Positions 39,421 to 53,500 of a stretch of 64,000 nucleotides of DNA are shown here, piece after piece. The translations under genes were made by a program, and so were the position numbers. The stretch's first letter is position 1. The number at the start of each line of letters is the position of its first letter. Source of the DNA: Stichopus chloronotus (Eukaryota > Echinodermata > Holothuroidea > Aspidochirotida > Stichopodidae); the NCBI GenBank assembly GCA_021234535.1, contig CM037838.1, positions 6,511,506 through 6,575,505 on the forward strand, in the 5' to 3' direction. The notes beneath the pieces were generated by a model, which saw only the letters and a list, made by a program, of their open reading frames with translations, was not told the DNA's origin and ran no database searches.

Positions 39421-42400
39421 AATAAAAATACAAGTCGGCTCTGAAATAAAGTGCTCTGCGACACCCAACGACAGACTGATTACAGACTGTCAAACTGCAA
39501 AATAACTACAAGATAAAGACGTGTGCAGTTTCTACAAAGAGACGTGTGCAATTTTATAAGATGAGTGCAAAAGTTAGCGCTGAAACAGTCGTTCTTACCA
39601 CTAGCCTTGTCATTTTAATCTTCTAATCCAGCTGACTTAAAGTGATAAAGTGGTTAAAAATTTAAAACAAATTTTAAAAAATATACGAAAGGTAATATTA
39701 TATTTCAAGGAAAGTCTCAAAGAGATGGTGACATTCTAGAAGAAGGGGAAGTTTATTTTATTATCAATGGTGTTAAAGATTTAAAGGGAGAAAATTGGGT
39801 CAATTCTAGCATTGACATCACCGGCAATAAAGTAACACTTAATATGTCATCTATACTGTAGTGACTGAAGTGCAAGTGAAAAAGCAAAGAGGAAGTGGTT
39901 AACAATTCATTTGAAGGGAAAGTATAGTGGAAAAAAATTTTATACCCAAAATGTAGTTAGTATTGCTAGTCATGGAGTCATAATAGTGGAGTAAAATATG
40001 CGCAGGGCATATCTACTGACCTGTCGACTTTTCTGAAATATCAAAATGATTCATGCTGTTAGTAATACATAAATAGAATAGAAATAAAACACGACAACTA
40101 AAATTGCCGTATGGCAAATATTCTAGGATAGCTTAATTTGTCAGAATTGCAACACTGTGGAAGCTAGGTCAGGGATTGCAAATCTGAGATTTTTTTATCA
40201 CAGCTGAGGGTAATGCAGAATTGATTGGTTGATTGCTATATTCAAGGAAACAAAAATTTTGAAGTATTGGTAGTGTTTTGGGTAAGTAGCTTTGATTGTT
40301 TACTAGCAGTCATTTTTTTCATATTTGTTACATTTTTGAAAGTTGATCGGCTTATTTGTACTGGCATCTGATTTCTTCAGCTTTTGTGTTGTTTGTGGCA
40401 ATGGGGTTCAGTGCTGGGAAGATACATTTCCTCTGAATTTCAGTCTAAATTTTTCACAGTTTCGTACATTTCTGCACAAGGAACAGGAGAAAAGAACGTG
40501 AACTTTTCCGAAGTCCCAAAATTTTCTGCCGAGTACACACAAAACCCTCCGAATACACAAATTTACTGCAAAGGAGCCGCATACCCCCCATCTTCTCCCT
40601 TCCAGGGTAGGGTTGATTTGTTGTGGAATTCTGTTTTTTATCCACTGACCATGCATGCGCTCTTTTCGAGCACTTTTGTTGAACCCAATGGCAAACTCAA
40701 AATTGGATGAAATTGAATGGACTATAGTGATTTGCTGAAGATGGTCATTTGGAAGGGCATGCATTTAGAATGTAACAGTAAAATGGGGGCTATAGTGCAT
40801 CAGTTAGTAAGGACAGAGAGAAGTGATCATATTTTGTGCACAGCACCTGTCTCCCCCCCCCCCGTTCTTAGAAATTCCAAAACTTAATTATTTCATATGA
40901 TCGGAAATTCAGATATTATATGAAGTCATATGATCTTCCTAATTAGAGATTTTGAGATTTCATAAATATTCATATTATATACACACAACAATTTATGGCC
41001 AGACAGTTTAGCAAGTTAAGACAGGATATGTTCAGCAAACGTCACTGTGACTTGCACGGTGTGATAGTTATCAGGATAACTGATGATGGATACAGTTATC
41101 TATAATGAAAGCAAGCTGTTTGTTGTCCCTTACATTAGGAGTGCCACCTTCCCCTTCCTCTACATTGTTTCCTGCCTCTCTAGTGTAATTTTTGAGAAAG
41201 AAAATCATCCTTTTAGATTACCAATACAGTCTACAGTACTGAATGAGTTAAGAATATCAGTTAAGTTTAGATCGACCGTTGCATGGTTGCAATTGTCTTT
41301 TACTGTGTTTACTGAATTTGCCAGCAACACAATGCACTAAGCTGAATTTTTAAGTTGTTCATTATGTTTTTATTTTTCAGGATCAAACTGGGCAACATAT
41401 GTTGTATCAAAAAGTATTTTTTTTTTAAGACAAAATACATATTAGTATGATGGTGTGCTATAGTCCATTTAATAATTTGAAGAGTGAAAGTGTAAAGAGG
41501 TCTCCTTCTACTAATAAAACAAACTAAAAAAAAAAAAGCAAGAGCAGAAGCCAGCCAAGTAATTATATGCTATGTGTTGACTTAATGCATTGTATGGACT
41601 TTGATAATCTTACATAGCTATAGATGTACAAGCTATAACCATATACAGTCTTACCTATGGTATTTGTATTACCTTCACCTTTTCAGCAAGTCACAATTCC
41701 ACTTGAACTACTTTATTCTTTGCATGATAACTGTGCCCACATACAGCACCAATATTAATATTAGTGAAACATTGATTTGCAAACCCATGATACGTTGCAA
41801 TATGTTCAATTTTTTTTTTTTGTGCGTGTGATTTTTCGCATTCACCGAAGAATTAAATTTTCCACCTATACAACTTACAAACTTGCGTAATCAAATTGGG
41901 ATCAGAAAAAAATTGCTCTGCCATGATAGATGAACAAAGGCTCGCATGACTATTTTTTTTATTTTCACTTTTTCCCCAGATTGTCTTTGAAACGATACAC
42001 ATTTGCCGTTGTAATCTTCAGGTGTACTTTTTTTTCTTTCCTAACTTGCTTTTTTTTTTATGGATTCGCTGCCAGGGGAATATGTCTCATTATTCACACT
42101 TTCTAGTTAATCACAAATGAAGGTTTACACATCAGTGGGAAATATTTTTGACAACAATACCCTGAATTAATTTAGTTTCTGTGTTATTCTGATTGTAGTG
42201 AGCCGTAGTTACAAAGTTTATGAATGAAACTGCAATAACTGAGGTGGTTGTATATTACAGCTATTTCTTTTATTTCATATTGATCTCGAGAGCTAGTAAA
42301 GCACAGAATTGTGCCAGTGGTACATGTGGCTTTAATGAGACATTTATGAAACATTTCCTGCCTCCAACAGAAGAATGGCAACCGATTAGACTTTAAGAAA

Positions 42401-45400
42401 AATCAATACCAATATTTATTTGTAAGGAGAAATGTTTTTCAAAGTGCAGTGACTTATGATAGTGCAAGTGCGAATCGATACATGAATGCATTAGGTAACA
42501 TACATGTGTTACGTAAAAAGGTGGCCCATATGTAGGCCTGAATGTACAGGTATGACTTTTTCATCAAATAGAAAAAAGGATGTATGTAAAGCCCAGAGGT
42601 AGTGATCATTGCTGTTTCCAGTCGTGTGCCACTTTGATCAAACAAGCAGTAGTTGAATCAGCCTTTAAATCACCACTTTATTGCCTAAGAAAATTGTCAA
42701 AACTGTTTGCAGGAATACAGCTGTATGTTGTCACACTCAGTGTAGAAAGCCTCTCCACATCATTGCCTTGTGTTTCAACAGAAAGGTAAACATGTACTAT
42801 GTAACTTTTTAGCTTAGACAACTGAATGTCTTTTAAATACTGTTCTTGTGCATGTGAAGGCCGTTCTCTTGGCCATGATGCATATGTGAGGCTTGCATCC
42901 GTTTTCCGTAAGGGCTAAGTAACTCTAAAACTATGTATGTTCAATCTCTGTATGTAGGGGCATTGTTTTCCCTAAAGCAAAAGAAAATCACAGTTTTTTT
43001 AATGCAATATATTTTCACAGAAAAATGAAATATACTTTAGCATAGTACCAAAATATGTTCATGTTAAAAATGTAGCACCATTTTCCACATGAGCCTCTTT
43101 AAAAAACCCTGTCCCCTCTTACCCCTTTCAAATGATGGTGATATCACTAGCTTTGGTTCTAAACTAACCACAGATGCAGTACAGTGCTTTGTAAAGTAGC
43201 TCAGTGATATCAACCAGTATTGTTTTCAGAATTCTTCAAAGTGGAGCCTCAAATAATTGGGTGCACCTCACCTTACTCTTAGAATGGCAAAGCTCATCTC
43301 TTCAAGTACCTTTGATACACGAATCACATACTGTACATACCTGTATCATGACAGTCAATGAAATGCCTGGAGACATACATGTATCATCCAGGATGGGCTC
43401 TTGAACATGGTACGTACACTGAGGGTAAAGGGCTGGATTGCCTCAACGCATACCTTCCTACCTCAAAAGTGTGCCCTGACAATCAAACCTACATCCAGGC
43501 ATGGTACCATATCATCTCCAAAAGACCCCGGAACAGCTTTGAATCCATATATGCTTACATATCATTTACTTGTATTGCATATACCATGACATTCAAAGTA
43601 CTTTATGAATTCAGCAATATGAGGGCGAGCCTAGGCCTAGAGGGCACGGTGTCAGAATAGATTTTGATTGCCCTTTGAGCTAGTCGAACTTAATGCATGA
43701 GTAAGCGAGGTGGTAGTCGCTCGTGAATACCTGCACCAGTGAGTTGTGGGGAACACAAGCTATACCTTCTCCACAAAAGGACAATCAGAGCAATTCTTCA
43801 CTATTCTTTTTACTCCTACCCACTTTGCCAGAATTAACACCCTCATCTCTTTACAGTGGTGTATCTCCACCATATTTCAGCTGGTTTACATAACTTTCCT
43901 TGCTACTGACTGGTTAATTTAAAAAGTCCAAAAAAAGTTGCTTTTAAACTTTGTTTGCACAAGCATAGTCGCAGTTGATGCGTCGTGCCTTGTATAAATG
44001 ACAGCTGGGTTGGAAGTTAATTACGATGAACATCGTTGAATTGTGGCCAGCTCTCTTTGATAACTCAGGTATGCAGCTCATTAGTCAAAGTAAACACCTC
44101 ATTAGATGCTAAGCAAGTGAAACCAGTTTTCAAATTTGTAGATGAACTGAAAACTTTTTTCTGCGTCACAGCTCTTTGGTTCCAGAATGGAAGTCGTGAT
44201 ATTTGTGGCAGAGAAAATGTCAAATCAAAATGTGATCGCTTTCCCAAAAAGAGGCAAACCTTTTCCGATGACACTGAAAGGAACTTTCCTAATGACTAAT
44301 GTGATGGAAATGCGGATGAGTTTGATGCGGGGAGCATCTGCATCCACTGCGTCAGCATTGCTAATGGTGCATGAAGTTATAATAGCCCTCAACAATTTGA
44401 ACTGTCCTTGAATGATTTCATGAACTTCAACCAAGCAACAAACGTAAATTAACGATGCTATTTTCATCTATGTTTTAATATTTCTTTTGCATGCAAGAAT
44501 TGACTCTTTTGAGTGACTTTTAATGTCTCCAAGAGAGGGTGTTTAATGAAAACATGGGCCACTGTACTGGCTCCGTGTGCTCGAGAGAAAACCATTAGTC
44601 AATTTTAAAGAAAAGTCATACATGTTGTATTGGTATGAAACAGTGATTTGTGTTTGTTTTCCTCATTGTGTGTATGCATTTGTGTTTTGATATCAGTGTT
44701 TAGAGGAACATTAGTATTTCAAACCATTAAAATGAGCATTAAATTCTCTCTTTGGATGAACCAGTCTACACTCTCCATCATTACACCCATATGGAAACCT
44801 TAGCACACTCATGCCTATATACTTCCTAAACATTGATTTCAAACCTGTCACATATTACCACAGATTTATTCTTCAAAACTGTCATAAATTTTCTGTTTGT
44901 GAAACAGATTCGTTTGTCAGATCCCTAGCTACTTTGATTACGAGAGCAAAGTGCTTCCTGTGATGTCTTGTAGTTGTGTAGTGGGGCCTAATTTGAATGT
45001 ATTTAGGGCCTGAAATAAGTCTCTGGCATCAAAATATTTTGCTGTTCTTTGAAAGATAGATCTGCCGTTGTTTGTTGGTCAAATTTTGTGAAAAATATTG
45101 CGTATCTTTCATCTCTGTCGTTGTGTAATAATCCAAATCTTGTCGATGTGAATTGCTGCTAAAACTTCCTTAAGTGTTCGTGATACGTACGTCATCATTC
45201 ATAATGTCACTGATTGGAGATGATCCATGCATTTCTGCATTACTCGCAGATATCACACTGTGACTGTCAGATTTCTGTACACAAAAATATGATGTTTGTT
45301 TTCAGAGCTTCAGATGACGGTCATCAGTTCTCGCAGAACTGGGACACAAATAATGTGCCACCATCACGAGAACTGATCAAAAGACAAATGTATGGCAGTG

Positions 45401-46235
45401 AAATGTATATGTTATACCTAGCTGGGTATGGTACCGTATTTCTATGTGGAATGTGTAATTTACATGTTTTCATCAGTTCGTAAAATTGCACCCAGCCTAT
45501 TTCTAACCCGGACCCGTCGGGCACCGGACACGCGATGAAAATGTGGACCTGTAGTTTGCATTGACCTTTCAACAGTACCCTTACCCCATCATCAATGTGA
45601 AGGGGTCTTGTTATAGTTGCCTTGATGAAATGGTACTTTCATTTTCATTTCAAGTCAAACCTGGTGCAATCCCTTCACACTTTCATTAACATTTTTGTTA
45701 CAATATGTCAGATGTAACAGAAAGTATTTGGTACTGACGTAGAGAGGTGTCGATGGTTGCTTTTTAGGAATGGCGGGTAGTGATTTGGGAACCATGTAGT
45801 GAATGTCAAGCCTTATCCGGGCTACTGGGGTTACCCATGAAAATGTTAGTCTGTATTTCAAGTTGCTTGTATTCCTATTGTCAATTTGCATATACCGGCC
45901 ACTCTAGCATTTTCACACAGTGATAATTTATATCATGCAAGTTGTAGATTAGTTGTATTGACTTTGGCACTATTGGCTGTAATATTAAACAACTTGTAAT
46001 CATAATAGGGAATACAGTGTATAGGCTTCACACTATATGCAGAGTGATCCTAATTAGCTCTCACCATTGGAGATCTATGTAATAGCCTCCATTTAAATAC
46101 TGCTGCAATTTTATTTTGGCAAAAGAGTGGACTCTAAAATATTAAAGTTGTTGATATTGGGCATGATGTGATTGTAGTAATGTCCCATGCACATTCCTTT
46201 TGTAAAATTGCAAAGTCTTTGGTTACATTTGCTAA
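39421..46235. other. Non-coding AT-rich DNA, no gene recognised
   Basis: Antisense pairs of frames of 100-118 codons at 40384-40764 overlap each other and resemble no family. A poly-C run lies at about 40852-40863, and many T runs lie at 41410-42060. One copy of a dispersed repeat is at 43691-43760. No RNA gene or exon could be supported. Confidence 0.5.
43691..43760. repeat. Dispersed repeat, copy A (partner at 60421-60499)
   Basis: Shares TAATGCA, AGTAAG, GTGAATACC, CACCAGTGA and TTGTGG, then AAGCT, in the same order as 60421-60499. It is a diverged, short interspersed repeat of unknown family. Confidence 0.6.
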
Positions 46236-46350
46236 CCCAGCTGAAAATGTACCACACTTTTACCATAGTACAGTACCACACTTTCACCACACTTTTACCA
46301 TGGTAAAAGTGTGGTAAAAGTGTGGCACTGTACTATGGTATACCATGGTA

Positions 46351-46560
46351 TTTTGGCCCTATGGACATGGTAAACCATGGTATACCACGGTAAATTCATA
46401 GTATTTTACCACACTTATACTATCATTTTACCACAAATTTACCACACTTTACCACAGATTTACCATAGTGTTGATATTGCGTGGTGTGGTGTTTTGGCCG
46501 TATGGTCATGGTAAACTGTGGTACATTTACAGTATTTTACCACACTTTTACTACCGTTTT
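46351..46560. repeat. Duplication of about 141 bp inside the left block of the TIR element
   Basis: TTTTGGCCCTATGGACATGG at 46351 recurs as TTTTGGCCGTATGGTCATGG at 46492. Both are followed by GTAAAC, a TAGTATTTTACC or CAGTATTTTACC word, and CACACTT.TACTA. Confidence 0.75.
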
Positions 46561-46623
46561 ATCATCAATGTGTATGCTTTACTGTGACCATACTTTTTGT
46601 ACACAAAACACATGGCCCATCAA

Positions 46624-46667
46624 CTCCCCTACCCCCTTCCCTCCCCCCTTCCCTCCCCCCCTTTCTG
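46624..46667. repeat. Polypyrimidine (C/T) tract inside the TIR element
   Basis: A run of C and T with a single A, including CCCCCTTCCCTCCCCCCTT. It is low-complexity, strand-asymmetric sequence. Confidence 0.9.
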
Positions 46668-47160
46668 TTTGTTCTAGCACCTTTTCATGGGGTAAAGGAT
46701 GTCAAAACACACTAAAAGGTACACAAACAACTGCTTTTTGTTGTCATTTGTTTATTCACTCTTCAGAAAGCAATAGAATTATCAGTTGATCAGAAAGTAT
46801 GCATGTAGTTATAAATAATATATAAAACTTTTAATTCAATATGTCCTTCAAAGTAATCATCTGAAAATGTCAGTTTAAATTACTTTTAAGTATAATATTA
46901 TATCATTACAAATCACAAGCAAATCAGTTTTTAATCATAACAGGTAGAATTATCAAATGATTTAATTAGTCCTCAGGCTGTTGATTATGTAAAGAATTTT
47001 GATCTTTGAGTTTCTTTCTTCTTAATGTTTTTGCAGAATTAAGTTGTTATATGTTCAATTTGGAGGGTTACAAGATAAGTCAAGGAACCGCATATCAAGT
47101 TAGAAGATATCGACACTAAGTCACTAGCAAGTTAAGTTGGTGCATGCACCATGGTGCATG

Positions 47161-47430
47161 TACCACAGAAAAACAACAAATGTACCCTGGTAAAATGATG
47201 GTAAAATTGTGGTAAATATACCATGGTACATATACCACAGATAAACCACAAATATACCCTGGTAAAATTGTGGTAAATATACCATGGTACATAAACCACA
47301 GATAAACCACAAATATACCATGATAAAATTGTGGTAAATATACCATGGTACATGTACCACAGATAAACTACAAACATACCATGGTAAAATCAGGGTACAA
47401 TTGTGGTAAATATACCACGGTACAATGTAC
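47161..47430. repeat. 61-bp tandem repeat inside the right block of the TIR element, about 4 copies
   Basis: Copies start at about 47161, 47233, 47294 and 47355. The last three are spaced exactly 61 bp apart, and the first carries an 11-bp insertion. Each has ACCACAGATAAAC or a near variant, ACCCTGGTAAAA or ACCATGGTAAAA (one copy ACCATGATAAAA), and TATACCATGGTACAT or a variant. Confidence 0.85.
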
Positions 47431-47535
47431 CACAATGTTACCATACATGTACCATGCCTTTACCACACTTTACCACAGTTACCACACTTTTACCGTGGTA
47501 TACCATGGTAAAAGTGTGGTACATTTTCAGCTGGG

Positions 47536-50500
47536 AACTGTCTTTTCATTCATATCCTTCAATACTCTAATGAAGTGGATTGTTACATGAGCCTGCATAT
47601 ATAACTAATGCAATCAGCTCATATCAAATTTTGAATTAAATTATAAGGTACATACTCAGTGCTGGTTTTCCTGTGATATTACTTGTTTCTGTGGTATTTT
47701 ACAGAAATCCTCTTATATGTTTTAACAGTGAAACCATGATTTTAGAGCGTAACATCAATGTTAACGTTCATTTGTAATGGTTGGTCTTTGCAAAAACCAT
47801 TTGATACAGTTCATGGAAACATGTAGTTTCATTTCACTTTCTACAGATTTGATTTTTGCTTCACCCAGAAATGCCTGAAGAAACAAACAGACATAAGTGA
47901 CATGAATGGGACAATACATTTTCACCAATTTTTGACTTTCTGGTGTCATATCATTGGAATAGTTGCCACACAATTTCAGTAACATTCCTGGCCTTTATAG
48001 TAGTATAGACAATGTGGGAAGTGATATACTGTAGGAGAAATTGTCAGCCAGAGTCATGCATTTTCATGTTCAATGTTAGCAAGATATTCAACCTGGCTAA
48101 ATTCTTCAAATGGGTCATGTCTTCCAAGACAGCATTAAATAATAGAAATTTTACGTTTGTCAGAATAAAGATGAAACCTAATAGTATAGACGTACGACAT
48201 TGAAATTGCTGAGTTTAACCCGCACATGTACTGTCACCTGGTTTAATTCTATCTCTACCATCACCTGCATTAAGATTTTACAACAAAGTTCCTTGTTTTG
48301 TTTGAATCATTGAGATACATGATTTGTACAATTGTGTGATAACTCTAAATCAGTCATGTTCCCCACACTGAATTCATATACTGTACCCTCATGCTAATTC
48401 ATGAATGGCTCTTTTTCATTATGTGATATATTATTTTTGTTGTTGAATTGCTTAATTTTGCAGCATAACACCCTGCTCGTGCAGTAGTGATATGCAACAT
48501 AATGAAAATACTTATAAAAGAAATGAGAAGTGAATTTGCAAGATTCTGATGATTTTTCACATTGAATAGAGAACTCCTTTTCCTTAAAATATTGTAGCTT
48601 GACCAAACCTTTCTTGCAGGTAGCCTGTACGGTGTGGTGGCAAATACAAATCCTTAGCAACAAATTCTCATGCACACATTGTATTTTTCAGCCCCACCAT
48701 TTGTCCGTACCAAATGATTGGTGGTACTGTCCTAATTGAGATACAGATTTTTTAAATATCTCCAGATGTTTGGTATGGTATCCAGTTACAAGTGGAGTTT
48801 GCCTTAATGTAGATATTCCAATCAGCACCTAAACACTCCCGAGTGAGTGGAGGACTACCACTTCAGAATAACCATGCAAAAGAACAGTGATCCCTTAGCC
48901 TCTAGTGAAAGCACTCGAAAAGAATTGTATCAAGTCTCAAATTGTAAGGAAAAGAAAAGTAACGGGACGATTGGTCTTATTTACTTTGACTTCCGATGAA
49001 AATCTCAAGATCTGACCAACAGATAATGGCACTGGAATCATCGACCTGACAGGCAGCCTTGAATTAACTTTGTTCAAACAAAAGGATAAAACATGTACAT
49101 GGATATTGGCTAAGACAACACAAATCAAGATTTGCCTTGTATTAAATGTCAATATTGAAAAAAAAGAAAGTTGTATTTGCTTAATTTCTCAGAGCTTGAG
49201 TGACCTTTAAGGAACATCTGCTCTGGTTTATAATCTACTTTTTCTTTGGGCAGCTCAGAACACTGCCGGAAGTTTGTAAGGCTACGACATGCAGTGTCTT
49301 GACTTTCTCTGTGGGCATGCACTCAAATTTCCTGTTATTGAAACTTCAACACAGAGAACCTGCAGTCTTGCTTAGCTAGAAATTTCAAAACCAATATTTC
49401 CCCATATTTTGAGAAGAGACTTAGCTTTCAAAGGGAGAGATGGTTGCATGTTTTACAGCAAATTCCTATGATTTCAATAACCAGTGTCTTGTTTGTTACT
49501 ATGTGTGATTTCCATGGAAACCATGTTGATATCATATGAGTAAAGAGTAATACATGGTTCAAGCATAGGGATTCATCTCATTTGCTTTATAGTCTCAGAC
49601 GCAAAGGAGCATATTACCCGAGTGTTGCTCGCTAGCAATTAGCTTAGCGCAAAGGTTACAATAAGTTTAACGTAAATGCACATGTAAAAAAAATCCTGAA
49701 AGGAATCAGAGCTGCCATGGGACCTGTTGCATGGTTGGACTGATGTATTAACTCTCTCCAGTGTCTTTGATTACTAACACTGATAGCATGTGTACTTGTT
49801 ATGTGTGTGTGTGTGTATCCATCTTGAGTAGATGCTGTGAGTTGATGTTTTAATTTCTTGAAGTATCAGCATGTATTTAGTTAACATTGTTTATACTTTT
49901 GCATATTTTCTAAATTTGTACTGGTTATTATCCAAGGACAAACTCTCTTTGATGATGAAACAATCCTGAATAAATGCACTATTCATGCTCTGTAAGTGAA
50001 CATGTCATTATGTAAGAAAACATCACGAGGGTATACTGGGTATATCTCAGTTTCATATCAGTGTTCAGATATGTGTATGAAACAATATATGTCACCATGT
50101 AGGGCATTATCATTTATCTCTTTGACCATGCAAGGCATACAATTTAACTCGCCAATAGAAATGCCCTCTCCTCAATTGATCTGTAAATCATCCGTATACA
50201 TTTTTTTTCTCTCCAGAAATGGCAGATATGTCAACTCAATAACTCGGAAGATGAAACATCCATTATAAATATAATTAAGATCAGTAATTTTTTTTTTAGT
50301 AAATGTGAGGTAATATTATTAAAAAAAAACAGCTTATGCAGTAAAAATACTGTTTGCAACCCATACACCAGCATACTTAAATATTAATGTACGATTATGT
50401 TTATACTGTGTTATATACCTGCTGCTACCATGGAGCTATGTTATAGTTCACCATTTACCTTTCATGGTAGACTGAATGACTACACTGGTAATAACCACTT

Positions 50501-53500
50501 TTGATGTAGTTTTGATTAGCTGCATTCAAATAAAAATAAAAATTGGTAATATTAAACTTAAAGATAATTGTGAAATATCAAAGATCAAAGATTGAATGTT
50601 GAAATTAATTGTGAAATAGTTGTGGAAATCAGTTAAAAACAAGGAGAAGTAATTAGCCATGCATGAATCCAAAGGAAGTGTCGATTAACTATAACAGAAA
50701 TATAAATTAATGTCACAAACAAGATTTTGGCCAATCAGCAATCATGATTACGTTTTAAATCTGTGTCAAAAATAGAGGTTATTTGTCTGTTTGTGGATAC
50801 AAATAGATTCAACAATTTGAAAAATCCTGCAACCTGCTACTGAGACCGTTACAAGTACCTGCAGGCATGCAATTGTATGCGAACTTATGGGAAGTGTGTG
50901 CATGGGGAAAAAAATCAATCATGATCGCAATATGATCATTAGGCATATGATTATACAAACTGTCTTTTTTTGAAGTTCCTGGGAAAGCTTATTCACCAAA
51001 GAGTGACATTTGCTCACCTTGAAGGACTCTCATCTATTATGTGAAACTTATTCAAAAGAGGGGATGGTTATGTCAGCAATTTATCTTCTTTACCTGGGTG
51101 AAGATGACCTCATCTGTTCAAGAGTTTAAAAATACCAAGAGGTCATGCTGAGTAGAGGAAGAAAAAAGATGGCTTCATTTCATGCATCCCCCCGTAAAAT
51201 GACATCATAGAATTCCTTTTAATTAGTGAGTCTCAACTGCTGGCACGAGTAACTCTAAACTAATAATTAAACTAGCTTTGACCTCATGATACACCTCCCT
51301 GCTGTTTCTAGCATGCTGGTATTTATAAGCAAACCTGTACTGAGTTTCATGATTTTTGACTTCTGTAAGAATTGAAGTACCAACCCGTGGCAGCTACAGT
51401 TGCTTTTCAGTCATAATGACAAGCTTTTAACGGTTTGTTAAATGGAGTGTTATGGCGGTCTTGAGTTAGATCTTGAGATAGAGTTACCTAGGGCCCTGAA
51501 ATGAACTGACATACATATCAAGGTTCTAAGGGCCCTGTAATGAACTGACATACATAACATGACTGTTAGATTGAAAAGATTTCATAAGTTTGTTCATGAT
51601 TTATAAAGTATGTCATCTATCAGATGCAATTGTTTGAAAGTGATTGTATTGTGCATAAAATATATTTAAATTCAAATTGTGCTTTTTGCCATATTTTGGT
51701 TATTTTCTGGCTACAGTACTTTGATGATGCATGTATCTTCATATCAGGCCTTTGACAGTTGGTTTAATCTGTGACTTGTCCAATGTATCGCACAAAGTTA
51801 AAGACCAAACTGGTAAACATGCGTAAGTTTATCTAAATGTCAGTCACATCTATGACTCCTCTTCGAGAAGAAAGAAGAAAAACCAGAATGGCACTGCACG
51901 GGGTGTATGTCTGATTTTATATTAATTTATGGTGATGATATCAGGAAGGCAAATTTGATGGGAACGTTTCATTGATCCATTTTCTCCACATGACTTCATG
52001 CAGTTAAATTCTATCGGTTCCTGGTACATTACTCAAAATCAAGGAAATTTACTCTTGAATCAGATCAAGAATTTTCTCAACCTGCAGCTAAGTGTTTAAA
52101 GTCTGTCATTTAGAAAGTGAAAGGAGCAATCATGTCTTGCTGAATGTTATTTCATTTCTTCCAAAAGTTTTGAAGTGTGCAATTCATCTTTTTTTTGTAG
52201 ATTGATAACCACAGTAGGGTCTGATGTTGTACATTAAACTGTTTTTTTTCCTTACCTTGTATCTCCTTCTCTCTCACTAATTATTGTCCTGTCCTTTTTA
52301 CCAGAAATTTTGCAACCTTGATGCTTACAATCACATTGTTGATAAAATGGAATATGACCACAAGTTTCAAGCAACTTATTTGATCAGTTTATTTTATAGT
52401 TTTGTGATGGTTGTGTTTATTAGAGCAACCTCTAAAAAAAAAATGAAAAAAAAAAGGAACCAATTAACCCACCTGACACACAGTCTCCGACAGTTTTCTT
52501 CCTTAATATTGAGAACTTGCCTAGCTCCTATTTTTTACCAGCAGTATACATTATTAAGTGACTTACAGATATGTCATGGTGATGATTCCAGGTGTGTATC
52601 TGTCATCTGTTACTCCAATCCATACCTTCATCGCTGTTCATCGCATCTGTTGCCAAGGTGTACCATTTCATGTGTGAATGACTGATTAGCTAATATTCAC
52701 AATCATTACTTCACTTCCGAGAGACGCACTCTTGGCAGAACTTAATAAGAAAACTTTTTTTTTAAGTTAAAAAGAAGTTTGTTCTTTGCACAAAAGGTGA
52801 AAAACCTCACATTGAAACTGGCCTGTCACTTTTAAAGCAGCTTTTGTGCAGTACTTGTTAGTTTCAATAAGACATCGCAGATGTCATTGATGGATGCACA
52901 GTATTACTGTCTTAATTTGTAGGGCAGAAACCTGGCCACTTATCGTATCAAGGACTTTTATTTATTCATTGACAGAGAGAAACACAATTGAGAAAAAAAT
53001 GAAGAAATAAACTGGATGAAAATTTATTTTGAACTAAAATTTTTTTTTTTCAATTGCAGTATGTAAATTTAAATGTAATCAGCCAGAAAGTACAGCTATA
53101 ATTGAAATTCAGTGAGCAAGAAGGAAAGAGGGGAATATTCTAAGGAAAGATTTGATTGTTGGCATTGATCATTTGAGTATATTATATCATGCCTGGTTCT
53201 ACTTGTTACAGCATGGCATGATTCTGTTTATTGCATCATACCAAAGCCAAAAGATGAACTCTGCACACGCCCATAGGATTTGCTTGCGATCAGTATGAGA
53301 TTGTTTTTATTCACAAGATGAGAGAATAATTTCTTACGTTCTGCATATGCTATTAAAGTTTCGAGTCTGCAGGAATTTGTATGTTTTGCAGTTTGTGCAC
53401 AATGGAGTGAATCTACTCCTTGCATTATACAGTACATTTCAAAATAAGGAAATGTGTTAACCAATCACAGGAAAGGTAATTTACATTCAAAGACGATATG

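Larger units (their letters stand above)
46236..47535. mobile_element. Non-autonomous TIR DNA element with nested palindromic repeats
   Basis: The ends form a 35-bp terminal inverted repeat: 46236-46270 starts CCCAGCTGAAAATG, and 47501-47535 ends CATTTTCAGCTGGG. The arms match at 34 of 35 positions when one is reverse-complemented. Immediate flanks are AA on both sides, and no longer target-site duplication is convincing. The subterminal blocks (46271-46560 and 47140-47500) are dense in ACCACACTTT, TACCATGGTA and GTGGTAAA. They include a duplication of about 141 bp on the left and a 61-bp tandem repeat on the right. The middle is AT-rich with a pyrimidine tract and encodes no transposase. Frames across the right block (PWYIYHNF-type repeats) are shadows. 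This is best read as a MITE-like or foldback DNA transposon. Confidence 0.8.

Noticed and set aside
40384..40764. Overlapping 108-codon plus-strand and 118-codon minus-strand ORFs
   Set aside because: Antisense pairs of open frames in a locally stop-poor stretch are a composition effect. Neither product resembles a known family.
47116..47444. 76- to 106-codon minus-strand ORFs rich in Tyr, Trp and Phe
   Set aside because: They translate the 61-bp tandem repeat inside the TIR element. The repeated motif simply mirrors the DNA repeat.
52284..52685. 133-codon plus-strand ORF preceded by a pyrimidine tract and CAG
   Set aside because: Considered as an exon, but there is no donor at a sensible place, a poly-A-derived KKK stretch lies inside, and there is no family resemblance.
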